DNA from: Dermatemys mawii
Taxonomy: Eukaryota > Chordata > Testudines > Dermatemydidae
Direction of reading: 5' to 3'
DNA length: 64,000 nucleotides
NCBI GenBank assembly: GCA_007922305.1
Contig: ML677326.1
Coordinates: forward strand, 50,562,460 to 50,626,459
A program made the position numbers and the translations under genes. Of the stretch, positions 37,131 to 50,088 are shown piece after piece (within the stretch, counting starts at the first letter, position 1; the number at the start of each line of letters is the position of its first letter). The notes beneath the pieces were generated by a model. It was not told the origin of the DNA. It did not search any database and saw nothing but the letters and a program-made list of their open reading frames with translations.

Positions 37131-38966
37131 AGAATTTCTATTATATTCCACTAGCTCTTTTAATCAAGGACTATGGTTTATATTATGGAATTGCCAGTCT
37201 TGGCAATGGGGGCTGAACTGGGAGCAGGGAGTTCTGACACTTGTGATAGGTCCATCAAGGAGATTCTTGATTAGGTTTCCGGTAGCTAAAATAAAGTAAC
37301 ATGTGAAAGGTAGAAAGGGTGCATGACTTTGTACAGAACTGGATGATGCACTAAAACTCTAAATGCAGGTTAGTTCTAAAAGGCTCTGTTAGGTGGAAGC
37401 TTAAATAATAGTGTTTGGGAGCCTATAATTTTATGTAATATAATGATTTAGTAGCTAGATTAGAAAGGGGAGAGCACACAGAAGTGAGTTAAATTTAAAG
37501 CAAGATCCAATATTTGTCTGAGAAAATAGTTAATCTCCAAATTAGAGATGACAGCAATATAAAGATCAGTCTGTCAATATGACAACCAGCAGTTTCAGGT
37601 AGTTTCTTCTTTATACTGAAGTTTAGATGGCTTAAATTGTTAAAAGGAAAAATTACTTGAACAGTGCATAAAGATAAATGATTGTATTTGAAATTTTTTG
37701 TGTGTGATATTTCCTACCATGAACTTGGATCTCAATATTGTTGGCACAATATTGAGATCCAAGTTCAAATACAGGTCACTAGTGTCTGGTAAACCATGGA
37801 ACCCATATAGATTCTACACCTACTTTAACCTCTAAGGTATGTACATATGCGTGTGAGAGAAAATTATGAATAGAGGATTTTGCCCACACTCATAAAGATG
37901 CATGCCCTTCAACTATTATGGAGTCACAGCGGTCATTTCACAGTTAAGGTAGCAACTGAGTTTCCATTACAAGCCCACTTGTGTGATTGTTTTAATTTTA
38001 GGGTTTTTTTAAGCAAGAGTAGGCAAACACTCACATTAGTCTAAAAAAATATAGCTTAGATCTGGAGATGAGAACATTTCAAGTGCATGAGACAAAGGGT
38101 TTGTTAATTATGGCAACCTAAACTTAGATTTGTCAAACAGTTCCAAGAGGTCTCCCCCCACTTTTGGACACTTTGAAGGAAAATAAAACAGAGAGCTTTT
38201 GCCTAGCAGAGATATAAAGTCCAAGATCAACATTTAATTGGTTGCACTCAAATTAGCAAAGTTCTTAATGTTTTCTTTAGTGAAACCACTAGGGAATGCC
38301 AGCTACAGTGAGCGCAGTATAGAATATCAAGACTGATGGAGACCTAATCTTACATTAGAAAACTTTTTAGCCCTTTTTTCTTGCACAGATAGGTCTCACA
38401 ATTTAAAGTAATCATTAGAGAGGATTATCAATAGTGAAGAGAAGGGGCCACAGAAACGGTGCACCGAGGATTCCCCAATAAGCTTCTACTCAGTTTTCCG
38501 CAAGTCTGCTTTGTTACCTAATCTGCATCCTTCTCAAGAGGTCCACAGTAAGTGGAAAAGGCTTCTACTGATCCCAGGAGAGCTGTGGGACCAGTGAAGG
38601 CGAAAGATGCATATGGGCTTAGATATATGAGAGGGAAAGATGAAGAGGACATTCCCCTCCTTCCTATAGATTTACTAAGGCCCACAGAAGAGGAAAACAT
38701 CCCAGCCAACTTAGTCTCAGTTTGTTACCTTATAAGCCTTCAAAGTCTTGCTGAGTAGCCCCCCAGTTTCCTGTGAGGCTTCACAGCCTTATTAGTCATC
38801 AATGAGCCCATTTTAGCATACTGGAGACTATCAACTATATATAGGTTCTTTGGGGACTGAGAATGGCTAATGTTCCTGTACTCAAACCATTTATATGAAT
38901 CTGCAAACATAACAGTTTGTTGTGTGAAAATTAATTTTATAAAATTCCAGGTTACCTGTTCAGACC
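37131..38966. other. No gene recognised; 21-bp inverted repeat at 37721-37766
   Basis: AT-rich sequence. The frame at 38552-38758 is free of stops for 68 codons but has no motif and no convincing splice context. The inverted repeat is reported as a finding. Confidence 0.45.
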
Positions 38967-38974
38967 TATTACAG

Positions 38975-39197
38975 CAGAGGTTCTCAAACTGGGGGTTGGG
39001 ACCCCTCAGGTGGTCACAAGGTTATTACATGAGGGTTGTGAGCTCTCAGTCTCCACACCAAACCCTGCTTTGCCTCCAGCATTAATAATGGTGATAAATA
39101 CATTTAAAAGTGTTTTTAATTTATAAGGGGAGAGAGGTAGCACTCAGAGGCTTGCTATGTTTAACGGGTCACCAGTACAAAGGTTTGAGAACCACTG
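38975..39197. mobile_element. hAT MITE (223 bp)
   Basis: It starts CAGAGGTTCTCAAACTGGG and ends GGTTTGAGAACCACTG, clear inverted termini. The flanking octamers TATTACAG (38967-38974) and TTTTACAG (39198-39205) match at 7 of 8. Non-coding. Confidence 0.87.
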
Positions 39198-39205
39198 TTT
39201 TACAG

Positions 39206-42200
39206 GGATGCCTTTTAGCAAGACACCAACATCTGAACTATGTTCTGAGAGCACGTATTTTATTTTGGTAATAATTGCAATAGAATGAAAATGAGCACGC
39301 TGTTTCATTACTTTGAACACAAATAATTAGAGCAGTTTTGTAGATAAACAGCTATTAAACTGATTTCAGAGAAAATAGTCACAGAATGAGAAACTTCTCA
39401 AGGTGAATTTCAATTGTTATTTTCTTGATTCTATCCACTTTCATGGTCTCTTGTTACTAGAGAAGCAAGGCTATGGGTTGAAAGCTACCTAGACCAGAGT
39501 TTTAACTATAAAAAAGATTACTCTACTTATTGTTCTTGGGATTTTTTTCTCCATCCCAAGAGGTAGCCAATCTAATCTCTGACCACTTACTCCAACTTTT
39601 CTTAGATTCATTAAAGGCCATATATTTCCCTAAATTTGATGGGATTTTTGACCTACCCATCAGCATAATCAGTTCACTGAACCTCAGTTCAGAACTATTA
39701 GCTTTACACCTTAGGTGGCTGAGCTTTTGAGAAACACAGTCCCAAGCTCGTATTAGGCAGCAGTTCCACGACCGTACACGTGTTCTGGCCAGAATCAAAC
39801 CCCAGGAGATGCAGGACTATGCAAACATTGTGCACAAGGCATCTATCTAGATCATGTAATTAGCTTTAAATTGGCATAGATGGAAAAAGACATCTGCCCA
39901 CAAGAACTGGGAAAGAAAAAACAAATACACCAAGTAAAAATCAAATGTGCTGGCATTTTATGCAGAGCTGAGGAAGATAAAAAGAGAAAGGAAACTATTT
40001 GTTGGGCTTTATGTTTGGAAAGATATGAAGGAGACCATTATGAAGCACTTAGACAACACTAGTGGGAGTAACACATTCTTCCTCCGTACATTAGATGCAA
40101 AGTTGAAAGACAGAGCACAACAGACAATGGACAATGCAACAGAAGTGGTCTAATGCAATTCACTTACACACAGGATGGAAAGACAGTCCAGATTTCCCTG
40201 TCTCATCCCTGACAGTCCAGAATTGCAAGAATTTCAAGTCCATGGTTACCAAAAGGGGTCATACCACTAGATAAAAAGTACACTGGTACAAAAGTCCCCA
40301 AATGTCATATAATTCTAGTACATATTAAAGGGCCATTCACACCCAGCACCAGGACCAGAAAAATCTAGTCACTCTTTTTGAAAATCTCAGTTTGAAATAT
40401 GGCAGTTTTAGTTAAATTTAGTAGTAAACCTACAACAGAGAAGCGGAAAAAACCCCCATCTCTGCATTGTGGGAAATGTAGAATGAACTCTTAAAGCATT
40501 TGAATTATGATATATCAATACACTATAAAATGTATTTTTAAAAGTGAGAAACCATGGTAATGCTACGCCCTTGAATTAAGAGGACCCTGTCCACTGTCCT
40601 AAGTATGAAGACATGACACACATTAAGGATAACCTTAGCCATGTTTCAGTAGGTTCAGTTCAACAGCAGTCAGCCACGTTGCTTACGCTAGGACTGAATT
40701 TGATGTACCAAATACTAAAATCCATCACTTGAAAGAAGGAGCAAACTGTCAGACTTTTCTGTTGCAGCTCCTCAGATGCCTTTGAAACAAAAGTAGCTCA
40801 ACTTCAACAGCTGCTGCAAGCAATAAGAGTAAATCAGGGAGCTTTAGTCTGAAAAATGCAGACCAGCATCTCTAATGGGGAACAGATTGGAAAATAGCAA
40901 GTAGTGAGTAGCTCCCAAACTCTGCCCACAATCTAAACACTGGTATTCGGTGTAAAGGAGACAGAAGAGGCTACTCACAATAGATCACACAGATCTCCAT
41001 AGTGTGCTTGTCCCTATACTTTCTTGCCTACTTTGCTTAGTAGTTATATAGTTAACAAATGTTGATTAATAAAATTACTATCATTGGGCTTAAGAGTTAA
41101 CACCCAGTGATGTGAACAGCAGTTTCAGTCTCTGGAGGTATCACTACATTGGGCTACATCCTGTGCACATTTTGAAAGCTATTTTTGCCACCCTAATAAC
41201 TAGAAACTATTTAAACAAAAAGAAAATAAAGCAACCTTAGATTTTGGAACACCAAATGTTGTCACCAGAGAAAAATGTCAGCTAATTAAACCTCCTGGAG
41301 CTATACTAATCCAGCTTCTGATCCTCTTTAATCCTAATAAAAGACCTACACAAACAACAACTGTGTAACAGCAGCTTGAGTGGAATTTGGCACTACAGAT
41401 GAGCCAAAACCTGTATCATGGTGCTAAATAGACCCTGTGACAGATAACGCAAACACAGGCAGATCTTGATACATATTTTAAATGGTATCTGTATGTTTGA
41501 GCCAGCGTTGAAAGCATAAAAAACTTGAACAACTATTAAACTGAGATGAGCCAGACAATATGGGCCAGTATAATATTCGTAGACCTTTGTTATCAATAAG
41601 TGATGTTTTTGGTGTTCTGTTCTTGGCTTTCTGGGTTGTTACCTGTGGAATCTGGAATAACTAGGGGGTGATTAATACAAAATCCCAATAGTGGTTATGC
41701 AGATGTCCAGCCTCAGAAGGGTCATATTCTTAGGAAAAGCAGTGGAGAATCAGTATTTACCTGTTTTCAAGAGATCAGGAGAGAGAGAAAGTTTTTCAGG
41801 TATAAAGGCTGAGTTTCAACTGAGAAGGGGCTACAAACTGACATGGCCTGATAACCAAGATAGGAAAACCTCTAGAGAAAAGTTACAAAGTCTTTCAAGC
41901 CTATCAGGGACTTCCACAAAACTGATTTGGGACATCTGGTAAGCTTAAATAAGAGTTTAGATCAGTTTATTGTTTTATACATTTTCTTTGTAAGCTTCTG
42001 TCCATACAGTATTGTCATCTTCCTTTGAAGAGCTATTTGGTTACTTTAACCACTGGTCAAAGCATTTGGAGAGGGATCAAAGCACAGGGGCTGGACTTGA
42101 GTCAGACTTGCTTGAATTTAATACAGTGAAGTGAAAGGGGGATGCAACCTTAAGCCACTGGTCAGGAGGGACAGAGAAGACTGTGGGTCCTTACCTAGAG

Positions 42201-44205
42201 AAAGGTGACAGCTAGAGGCCTGATATTTAAGAGGACATTCCTTGAATACACCACACAGGAGATAAAAGATGTAGCTATCCAAAAACTGTGACAGAACCTA
42301 GCTATGGAAGTGTTTGAAATCCAAGCAAACTTTGCAAATGATTCCACTCTCTATAAATGGCTGAATCTAACCAATCAAAACCTGAGTATTTCTGGGCGCA
42401 GTATTCAAAATAGCAGGGGAAGGTTGAGCCCTCTTTTCACAGAACTGTCATCACACTTCTCCCAACCTGCTGTCTAATGAATTATATGAGACGACATAAT
42501 TCACAGACTCTACAAATTTATTCAAATAGGATGATTACTGCTCTATCATCTGTCATGAAGAGTGAAATAACTAGGAAAAGGCCTGTTTAGTTTTGAACAC
42601 AATAGTGCTCCCAGAGTGTATTCTATTTCTAAAGAATTGATTAAAATGAGTAATTGGGTTTCATAACTCTGAGACTAATGCCAATGGGTAAAGAAGATGG
42701 CACAACATGCTTTTAATTTTAGATCACTGTTATGATACAAAATTCCATTAAGAGCTGCCAATAGGAACAATTGTATCTGAAACAGTGAATTAGCAAACTC
42801 AGAATGAACCAGCTAGAATATACCAGCTGGGTCAAGAGTGCCAGCTGCAATGGTAGTAAGATCCAAAATGTCAATTTGGCCATTGGTGGTTCTGGTAGAA
42901 ATGATCTGTGATGAGGTGCTGGCCTTGTGAATTAGGGGAAGAGAGCAAAAGGGTTTTTTTTTTAAAAAAAAAAAAAATGGGGAGAACATTATTTCATTGC
43001 AAAGCTGTTCTTGCCATTACAGTCATTCTTAACTATTAAACAACTACAAAACCTAAATGGTAATTATTGCCCCATCTTCATAGGTAGTCACTGTGAACTT
43101 TAGATTATAAGTTTTCTAAATAATTTGAGGGAGAAAATGAATACAAGTTTTGTGGGGGATGTAAAAATATAGATGCAACACTCTGGCAAGCAGAACTGCA
43201 AAGGATGCTCTATTTGATCAAAGTGGGAAAAACACTTATGCCAAACTGTCTGCTTTGTTTACAGTCACTGCCATTCTCTCACATCATCTGCCTCTTTGCA
43301 TTATTGTATTGTCTACATTTTTTATTCACTGTTGGATGATCAGTGAGTCAGTGTCCAAGGCATTTCCTGTGACAGATTTATTTTAATGTATTGAACTCTA
43401 ACAACCAGCCTGCAGCAAGTTCCTTAATCTCTTTATAAATGCTAGTTCCTTAGCATAATCAAAACTGGACAGCATATGAAGAACAACAGAACTACGAACA
43501 AGATGAGGATAATTCTATGTCAAAATGGACAAAGAAAAGCCAATGTTATGCTGTAAAAAATAATGTGTTTTTCTCTCTCTTGGACAAGGAGAAATAACTT
43601 TTCCACCACATAATAAATTTATAAGTTTTCCTGACCTCATCATTCCCACCTTAACTTAGAATCAGCATCACAGACAGGAATAGCTGTTTGACAGTAGTAT
43701 TTTCAAATTCAGCTTGTTAACTTTCACACTTGCTATATTATCAGATTGAAAGTTACTGCAGGAGTACCACCTTGTGGACATTAATGTAATTGCTAAGTCT
43801 AGTACAATACAGTACTGTAAACAGCAGTTTGTACACTGACATTCACTTGAAGGGTCAAAAGAATACATTAGAATAAGTCAACTGAAATATGTAAGAAAAT
43901 ACCCATTAGCACCCTTGAAAATGGTGTGATACTATCACTTAATTTAAACTAATAAGGAGTTATATTTTTTGAACATAAAAGTTCAGAATACAGAACAATA
44001 CAGTAAAGAAATTTTATAAGCCAAAAAAGAGGGTTTAAGACTCCCCAATTCTTCCTATTACATCTGAATTTCACATGGATAGTAAAAGCATAGGCTGCAT
44101 ATTACATATCGATGGTATGGTTCTCCTAATGTTAAGAGAAGATTATTGTTCTCACATCCTAGATTCAAGGGCCAACAAAATTATAGTTATAGAGCAGCTC
44201 CACCA
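39206..44205. other. No gene recognised
   Basis: About 5 kb of AT-rich sequence. Frames at 39523-39798, 39880-40153 and 41691-41942 have no recognisable motif. A T10A14 tract lies at 42954-42977. No termini or target duplications were noticed. Confidence 0.45.
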
Positions 44206-45690
44206 GAATCACAGGCTTATCATACAAATGTAGGCCTAGTAGGGATGTCAAGAGGTCATCAAATCCAGTGCATGGTGCTGAGGCATGATCAAGTAAACCT
44301 ACACTGTCCCTGACAGGTGTTTGTCCAACCTGTTCTTAAAAACCTCCAAATAATGGAGATTCCATTACCTCCATTGGAAATGTATTCCAAAATTTAACCA
44401 CCATTTATAGATAGAAAGTATTTTTCCTAACAGCTAACCTAAATCTCCCTTGCTGCAGATTAAGCCCGTGATTTTGTTTCCAACTGTTCTTTATGTTCAC
44501 TGAAGGTAGACCACCACCCTCTTTTTTAACAGCTCTGAACATATTTGAAGATTTCTCAGGTCTCAGTCCCTCCTCCCCCACCCCGGTCTTCTTTTTTACA
44601 GACTGAACATGGCCAGTTTTTTTTTTTAACCTTTCTTCACAGGTCAGGGGGTTTCTAAAATGTCTGTCATTTTTGTGGCTCTCCTCCGGTTTCTCTCCAA
44701 GTTGTGTGTATCTGTCTTAAAGTGTGGCACTAGATACAGAACTAGATACAGTACTCCATCCCAAGCTGCACCAGTGCCAAATACTGTGGAACAATTACCT
44801 CACGTCTTACGTATGACATGTCAGTTAATAAATCCCAAACTATTAGCCTTTTTCACAACTGCATCACATTGTTGACTTATATTTAACATGTGATCCAAAA
44901 TACATCCCTAGGTCCTTTTCAACAGTCCTATTACCTCACCAATTATTTCCCATTTTGTGGCTGAACATTTGGTTTTTCCTTCCTAACTGAAGTATTTTCA
45001 GTTTGTCTGTACTGAATTTCATTTTGCTGAATTCAGACCAATTCTTCAATTTGTCAAGGTCATCTGAATTCTAATCCATTCCTCCAAAGTGCTTGCAAAC
45101 CCAGTTTGGTGTCATCCACAAAATTTGTAGGCATAATCTCCACTTAGTTATGCAAGTAATTAATACAAATAATGAATAGTACCGGACTCAGGACTAACCA
45201 CTGCAGGACCCCATGAGATACATCTTTCCAGTCTGACAGCAAACTACTGATAACTACTCTTTGATTATGTTTTTTAAACCATACCTTACAGTAAGTTCAT
45301 GTAGACCCACATTTCCCTAGTCTGAATGTGAGAATGTCAGGTGGGACTGTGTCAAATACCTTATGATCAAGATATGACATTTACTTCTACCACCTATTAA
45401 CTCGGTCAATAACCTTGTCAAAGGAGGAAATGAGGTTGGTTTGTATCCTCTGGGTACTTACAAATTGATTGATTAATAATTTGGTCCGGTATCTTTCCAG
45501 GTATTATAATGACTGGTGTATAATTCCCCAAGTCCTCTTTCTCCCCCTTTTAAAGATGGGTACTGTGTTTGCCCTACTCCCGTCGTCCGGGACTTCACCA
45601 TCTGCCAGGCACTCTCAGTGATAATTGGCAATGGTTTTGAGATTGCTTCAGATAGTTCCTTTCTAGGATGAATTTTATCAGGCCCTGCTA
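44206..45690 (-). mobile_element. Old CR1 LINE, 5'-truncated
   Basis: The 3' end lies at left (agaatcacaggcttatcat, then ggtgtttgtccaacctgttc and aaaacctccaaataatggag, all reverse complements of CR1 3' text), followed by RT coding sequence decayed into many frames. The target-side end lies near 45690. It is far more diverged than the 5636 and 6952 copies and is presumably older. Confidence 0.82.
45473..45690 (-). pseudogene. CR1 reverse transcriptase N-terminal remnant
   Basis: The 73-residue reading starts MLAGPDKIHPRKELSEAISKPL, a decayed form of the CR1 block SPGPDGIHPRVLKEL, and reaches the position of the ...W..A...PIFKKG block with changes of frame. Its family role is the N-terminal part of the reverse transcriptase; here it is only a fossil. 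The rest of the domain runs left through 45000-45400 with stops. Confidence 0.7.
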
Positions 45691-46262
45691 ACATTTAGCT
45701 TGCATGAAGATGTGGTTGAAGCCAAAATGCAACATGTGAGTAGATGGATAGAGGGACTGTAGTAGGATTTTGCTAATTTCTACACGGTTATTTCGCTGTT
45801 TTATGTATTTTGATTTATAGCCAAGCAGCATTCCATTGCTCTGCTTACTTGTACAATAATCACCAGACTGCAGTCCTTTTCTGTTTACTGGCTCTCCCAG
45901 CAAACTCACATACATGTAGAGCAGGTCAGATGACAAGATAGAATCCTACAGTGTAAGAGAATTCACAGAGAACAGATAAGCAGGTACCCAGGATAATGCT
46001 CTGAGATCACTCACAAAGAAAGGAGCACAACCACTCAAGAGCAGCATTAACCACCACACCCTACCCCTGAAACTGAAGCTCACAAACCGCTTGGAAACAT
46101 TTGAACCACAGACATGTTCAACAGGTCTGCACCTACTGACAGCTAGCAAAAAGCAATTATGCTCACTGCTATAACAGAACTATAAGCATGCCAATTTAGA
46201 AGTGCTCTGGTCAGTCTAATCCTCAAAAAGCGAACACTCAAAACAGAATAATTTTCTAATTA

Positions 46263-46734
46263 CAGTGCAGCCCTGGTATAACATGCCCCGGTATAATGCG
46301 AATTCGGATATAGCGCGATTATACCATGGCTCCCAAGGCTATAGGTGCCGCTGTTCTCTGTCCCCAACAGGCTCAGGGGCTGTGGCTTCCAGAGAAGCCG
46401 AAGCCCCCGCACCTGCTGGGACAGGGGATTCCGGGGCTGGAGGCGCCGGCATTCCCTGCCCCTGGCAGGCAAAGGGGCAGCAGCTTCCAGAGAAGGGGCT
46501 GCTGCAGGGCCGTGCCTGCCGGGGACAGAGAACTCTGGGGCTGCAGCCTGCAGCCCCGGAGTTCTCTGTTCCCAGCAGGCACAAGGCCGCTACTTCTCTC
46601 CCTTGCTGGGCAGCGGGGAGAGAAGCTGCAGCTCTGCACCTGCCAGGGACAGAGAACCCGGTATCACGTGAGCCCGCATTTATCGTGATGGGATTTTTGG
46701 ATCCCATTTGTCGCGTTATAGCAGGGCTCCACTG
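46263..46734. mobile_element. Tigger/pogo-type MITE with GC-rich interior
   Basis: Ends CAGTGCAGCCCTGGTATAAC and (inward from the right) CAGTGGAGCCCTGCTATAAC, flanked by the dinucleotide TA on both sides (46261-46262 and 46735-46736), as in Tc1/mariner-pogo elements. The 472-bp element has a GC-rich interior made of related inverted and direct copies of a cttccagagaagc / gggacagagaactc phrase. The long frames on both strands (46265-46816 and 46339-46740) are composition artefacts. Confidence 0.78.
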
Positions 46735-47289
46735 TACCATGTCAAGACCATGTCAAGGAAATAGCAAATTCAGGGAAATAGCAGCAACTAATCAACAACA
46801 TGCACCGACATCTTAAATTCTTCACAATCTGTCTTCAGACCAGGGCATGGTATGTAGAAAGCCCTCGTAGCACTAAAAGATCACATGTATGATAAAATCT
46901 CCTGATTGAAGAGCAACTAGATCAAAGCACACCCAAGAAGGACTGAAGCAATGCTGGTTGGACAGGGAAAATGCTTTAAACAAACAGCTGGGAAATTGTC
47001 CTCCATTTTCCATCTGATGCTTCTGGTAATCAAAGTCAAACAGGGTCACACTTATTCACAAATGATGTGACTTGAGCAGCAAGGCTTAGTGAGGAGTTAA
47101 AACCTTCGTCTACCTGACAATCGCGAGGAGGGTTTGCACATTCCACCTTAATGAGGATCAGGCCTCAGGGAGCTATGTGTTTGCTATCTCCAGAATGAAA
47201 TACTGTAATTCCTTGTAATAGGGGATGGAGAAGAGTGCAGTGCAGAAACCAGCTTATACAGATTTTGGCTGTCTGCCTCATTGACAGAA

Positions 47290-47430
47290 AAAGCCAGCTC
47301 TGACCACATTACTCTTGTGCTCTGATCTCACCACTGGCTCCAAGTTCCTTTTCATTATTAAGTGAAGGCGTTGGTCACAATCTTCAGATCAGGACCTGGC
47401 TATGTCAGTGACTGCTTTTCCATCCATGAC
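47290..47430 (+). pseudogene. LINE reverse transcriptase C-terminal remnant (L2/CR1-clade type)
   Basis: The frame starting AAA at 47290 reads ...SSDHITLVL, a stop, SHHWLQVPFHY, a stop, VKALVTIFRSGPGYVSDCF. This follows the order DHITPVLKSLHWLPV..R...K.L...F.AL..L.PGYLSD found near the C-terminus of L2-like LINE reverse transcriptases, beyond the polymerase palm. It carries two internal stops and no other recognisable RT block nearby. The orientation is opposite to the CR1 copies in the window. An old, dead fragment. Confidence 0.55.
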
Positions 47431-48099
47431 ATGCCAGTTCAGCAGCAACATTTTGTGAGGCAATGCATCTTACAAACTCCAGGATGAAGTGCTTGAGAGC
47501 CAGAAATAAAGCATTCTATCTAGATCAATGAGGTAAGGCTGTGACCTGACCTTCAGAAAGAAATCAAACTAATCCTGAGTATGATCACCGTCAGGATATG
47601 CTACAATAACTTCCTCTGGACTAAATAATTTTCCAGTATAACTGGAATCGTGATTAAAAAATAAACAAGTCATGCCCAGGCAGATCCTCCTTTAATCAAG
47701 GAGAGAAGAGGAAAATAAATCCACGAGTTATTCTAGGAATCTGGCAATCCAGATTAAATTGACCTAGGAAGCAGATGATACCGTCATGGTTGTTCAAGAA
47801 AACCCTAAAATAGACAGACTCAATTCACCCCAGCTTGGGACCAAAGGCAGATGACTGATCTAAAATAATCAAAATTTACACTTTGTACTTGTACACTTCA
47901 TCTTCTGCTAGGAAATCATTTCCACCTGTTGTCTCTAACATACATACAGAGCTCAAGATCACTGGGGTAGAGGTCTAACAACCTTTCCATTCAGCTATCC
48001 TAAAAAAGGAAGATTGGACACAGATTCATTAATCACATAACTACCAGCATTCCTAGAGGTTTTCTTGAACAGCAACATTACACTGGCTTTTAGTGTCTT

Positions 48100-48300
48100 T
48101 CTTAGAGCTTATCTACATAGTGCTGCAGACTGGCCCATGAGAGGTGTGAATTTCAGAGAACTCTAAATGCTCCATGTAGATAGTGCTGGCATGAGCTAAA
48201 AGATACCTTGTTTACACCAATATGGTCTGCACACTAGGTACCTATTAGTTCATGCCAGCAGGGTCTACACAGGGTAGTGAGAGTGAAACACAGTATTCTG
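48100..48300. repeat. Possible Harbinger-like repeat fragment
   Basis: It starts cttagagcttatctacatag and contains internal inverted relatives (ctaaaagataccttgtttac against ggtacctattagttcatgcc). The second TIR is missing or beyond recognition. Confidence 0.35.
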
Positions 48301-48690
48301 CAATTCCATTACCTTTGGATCTAAGTGTCACTGAAAATTAAGCATCAGTGTCCATAACAAATGAAACTTTCTCTCCAGTCCTCAGAAATGGGTGTGTATG
48401 ATTTGAGATGTTTTCAGTATAACTGATACCCAGACTTCAGTGAGATATTTTGATAATATTAATCAACAATGAACCCAGTTCTTACCTACTGGCCTTTACT
48501 AGCCAGAAAAGGAGACATTACTCACCTTGTGCAGTAATTTGAATTCTTCCAAGTGAGTCCCTCTATGAGTGCTTCACTTCAGGAGTACATATACCTGTTC
48601 TTCCTTTCATTAGAGATTTTGGGTAGTAGTGTCCATTTGCACTGTGCATTCACCCTACGCTTCCTTGTGCCCTGCTCCAAGGCTATATAG

Positions 48691-49038
48691 CAGTAGTGGG
48701 CAACCTGCAAGCTGCACACACCCCGTCAGGGTAATCCACTGGTGGATTGTAAGACAGTATTTACATTGACTATCTGCAGGCATGGCCACCTTCAGCTCCC
48801 AGTGGCCACAATTCGCCATTCCCAGCCAATGGGAGCTGCAGGAAGCAACGCGGGCCGCAGGGACATGCTGGCCACCATTTCCCGCAGCTCCCATTTTCTG
48901 GGAACAGTGAACCATGTCCAATGGGAGCTGCAGGCTCCCATGCCTGTGGATGGTTAATGGAAACACAGTTTGCAGCCTGCCAGCTCATTATCCTGACAGG
49001 CTGCGTGTGGCCCACACACCACAGGTTGCCTACCACTG
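48691..49038. mobile_element. hAT MITE (348 bp) inside the DIRS-like element
   Basis: Inverted termini CAGTAGTGGGCAACCTGC and (inward from the right) CAGTGGTAGGCAACCTGT. Flanking octamers CTATATAG and CTATTGAG match at 6 of 8. The host text resumes after it. Frames inside (48742-48957 and 48655-48966) are not genes. Confidence 0.78.
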
Positions 49039-50012
49039 CTATTGAGGGCTGCACCGGTGAACTGCCTTCAGTTCCTTCCCTGCCAGAGAAAACCCCGAAG
49101 CATGGATGAAAAGAGCACTTTAGGGACATACATATAAAAGCACTTCAGTTGCTGTAAAAGGCCATGTAACCTCTCCTTTGAGTAGTAACCCTCTGGGTGT
49201 TCCACTTCAGGTAACTACTGAACAGTATCCGCAGATGGCTGGCGGCAGGGGGAGGGGCTTCAGAGCTAAGTCCAAGATAGAAGACCCCACATTTCCAATG
49301 GCAACATCTGATCTAGAAGAGTGAACCACTGCATAATGCTTGAAGAAGGCCAAGTGGCAGCCTTATAAGTTTCTAGAATAGGGACATTCTTGAGTAATGA
49401 CACAGAAGTAGATGGAAATCTTGTGGAATGGACCCAACAACCTAAAAGGAGGCTGTGCATCTGAAGATTTATAGCACAACATGATATAGTCACAGATCCA
49501 CCTAGAGAGTCTCTGGGTGGAAGTCAGTGAACCTTTGGACCTATCAATAATATCTATGAACAATATGGATAATTTCCTAAAAGACTTAGTTCTGCCTAAA
49601 TAAAAAGTTAACACCCCCTAGCATCCCAATAGTGTAAAATAGTCCAGAGAGGAGCTAAAGAAGATTTGAGTGGGAAGGAATTGGATGCAAGATAACCCAG
49701 CTAATGTGAAAGTCAGACAACACCTTGTGTAAAATTTTAGGGTATGGACATACTGAAGCTTTGCTCTTGAAAAATACTGTAAATGGAGGATATGCCGCAA
49801 GAGCCCCTATTTCTCCTACCCTACAAGCGAAGTGATAGCCGTCAAAAAGGCAGTCTTCTGAGATAAATTAATGAAAGAAGATGTAGCCACTGGCTTAAAT
49901 GAAGGAGTCATAAGGCATTTAAGTACTAAAATTCAAATCCCAGAGTGGTGTGGGTTCCTTAATTTTGGAGAAACAGTCTCCCAGAAGTCTTACTGGTGTA
50001 TGATGGGTGAAG

Positions 50013-50088
50013 ATTTAGAATCCCTCAACTGATGAATGAAAGGCTGTTAATTAACAGCCTTTCATTCATCAGTTGAGGGATTCTAAAT
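50013..50088. repeat. Perfect 76-bp palindrome
   Basis: Two 38-bp arms meet with no spacer at 50050/50051; every pair is complementary and the match stops at 50012/50089. The sequence around the centre is ggctgttaattaacagcc. It lies inside the DIRS-like remnant. Confidence 0.97.

Noticed and set aside
38552..38758. 68-codon frame as a possible exon
   Set aside because: Starts and ends without convincing splice sites, and the protein has no recognisable feature. Needs cross-species alignment to say more.
46265..46816. 183-codon open frame
   Set aside because: It lies in the GC-rich interior of a Tigger-type MITE. Several frames on both strands are open at once, so composition explains it.
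48742..48957. 71-codon frame
   Set aside because: Entirely within a hAT MITE; stop-poor by chance.
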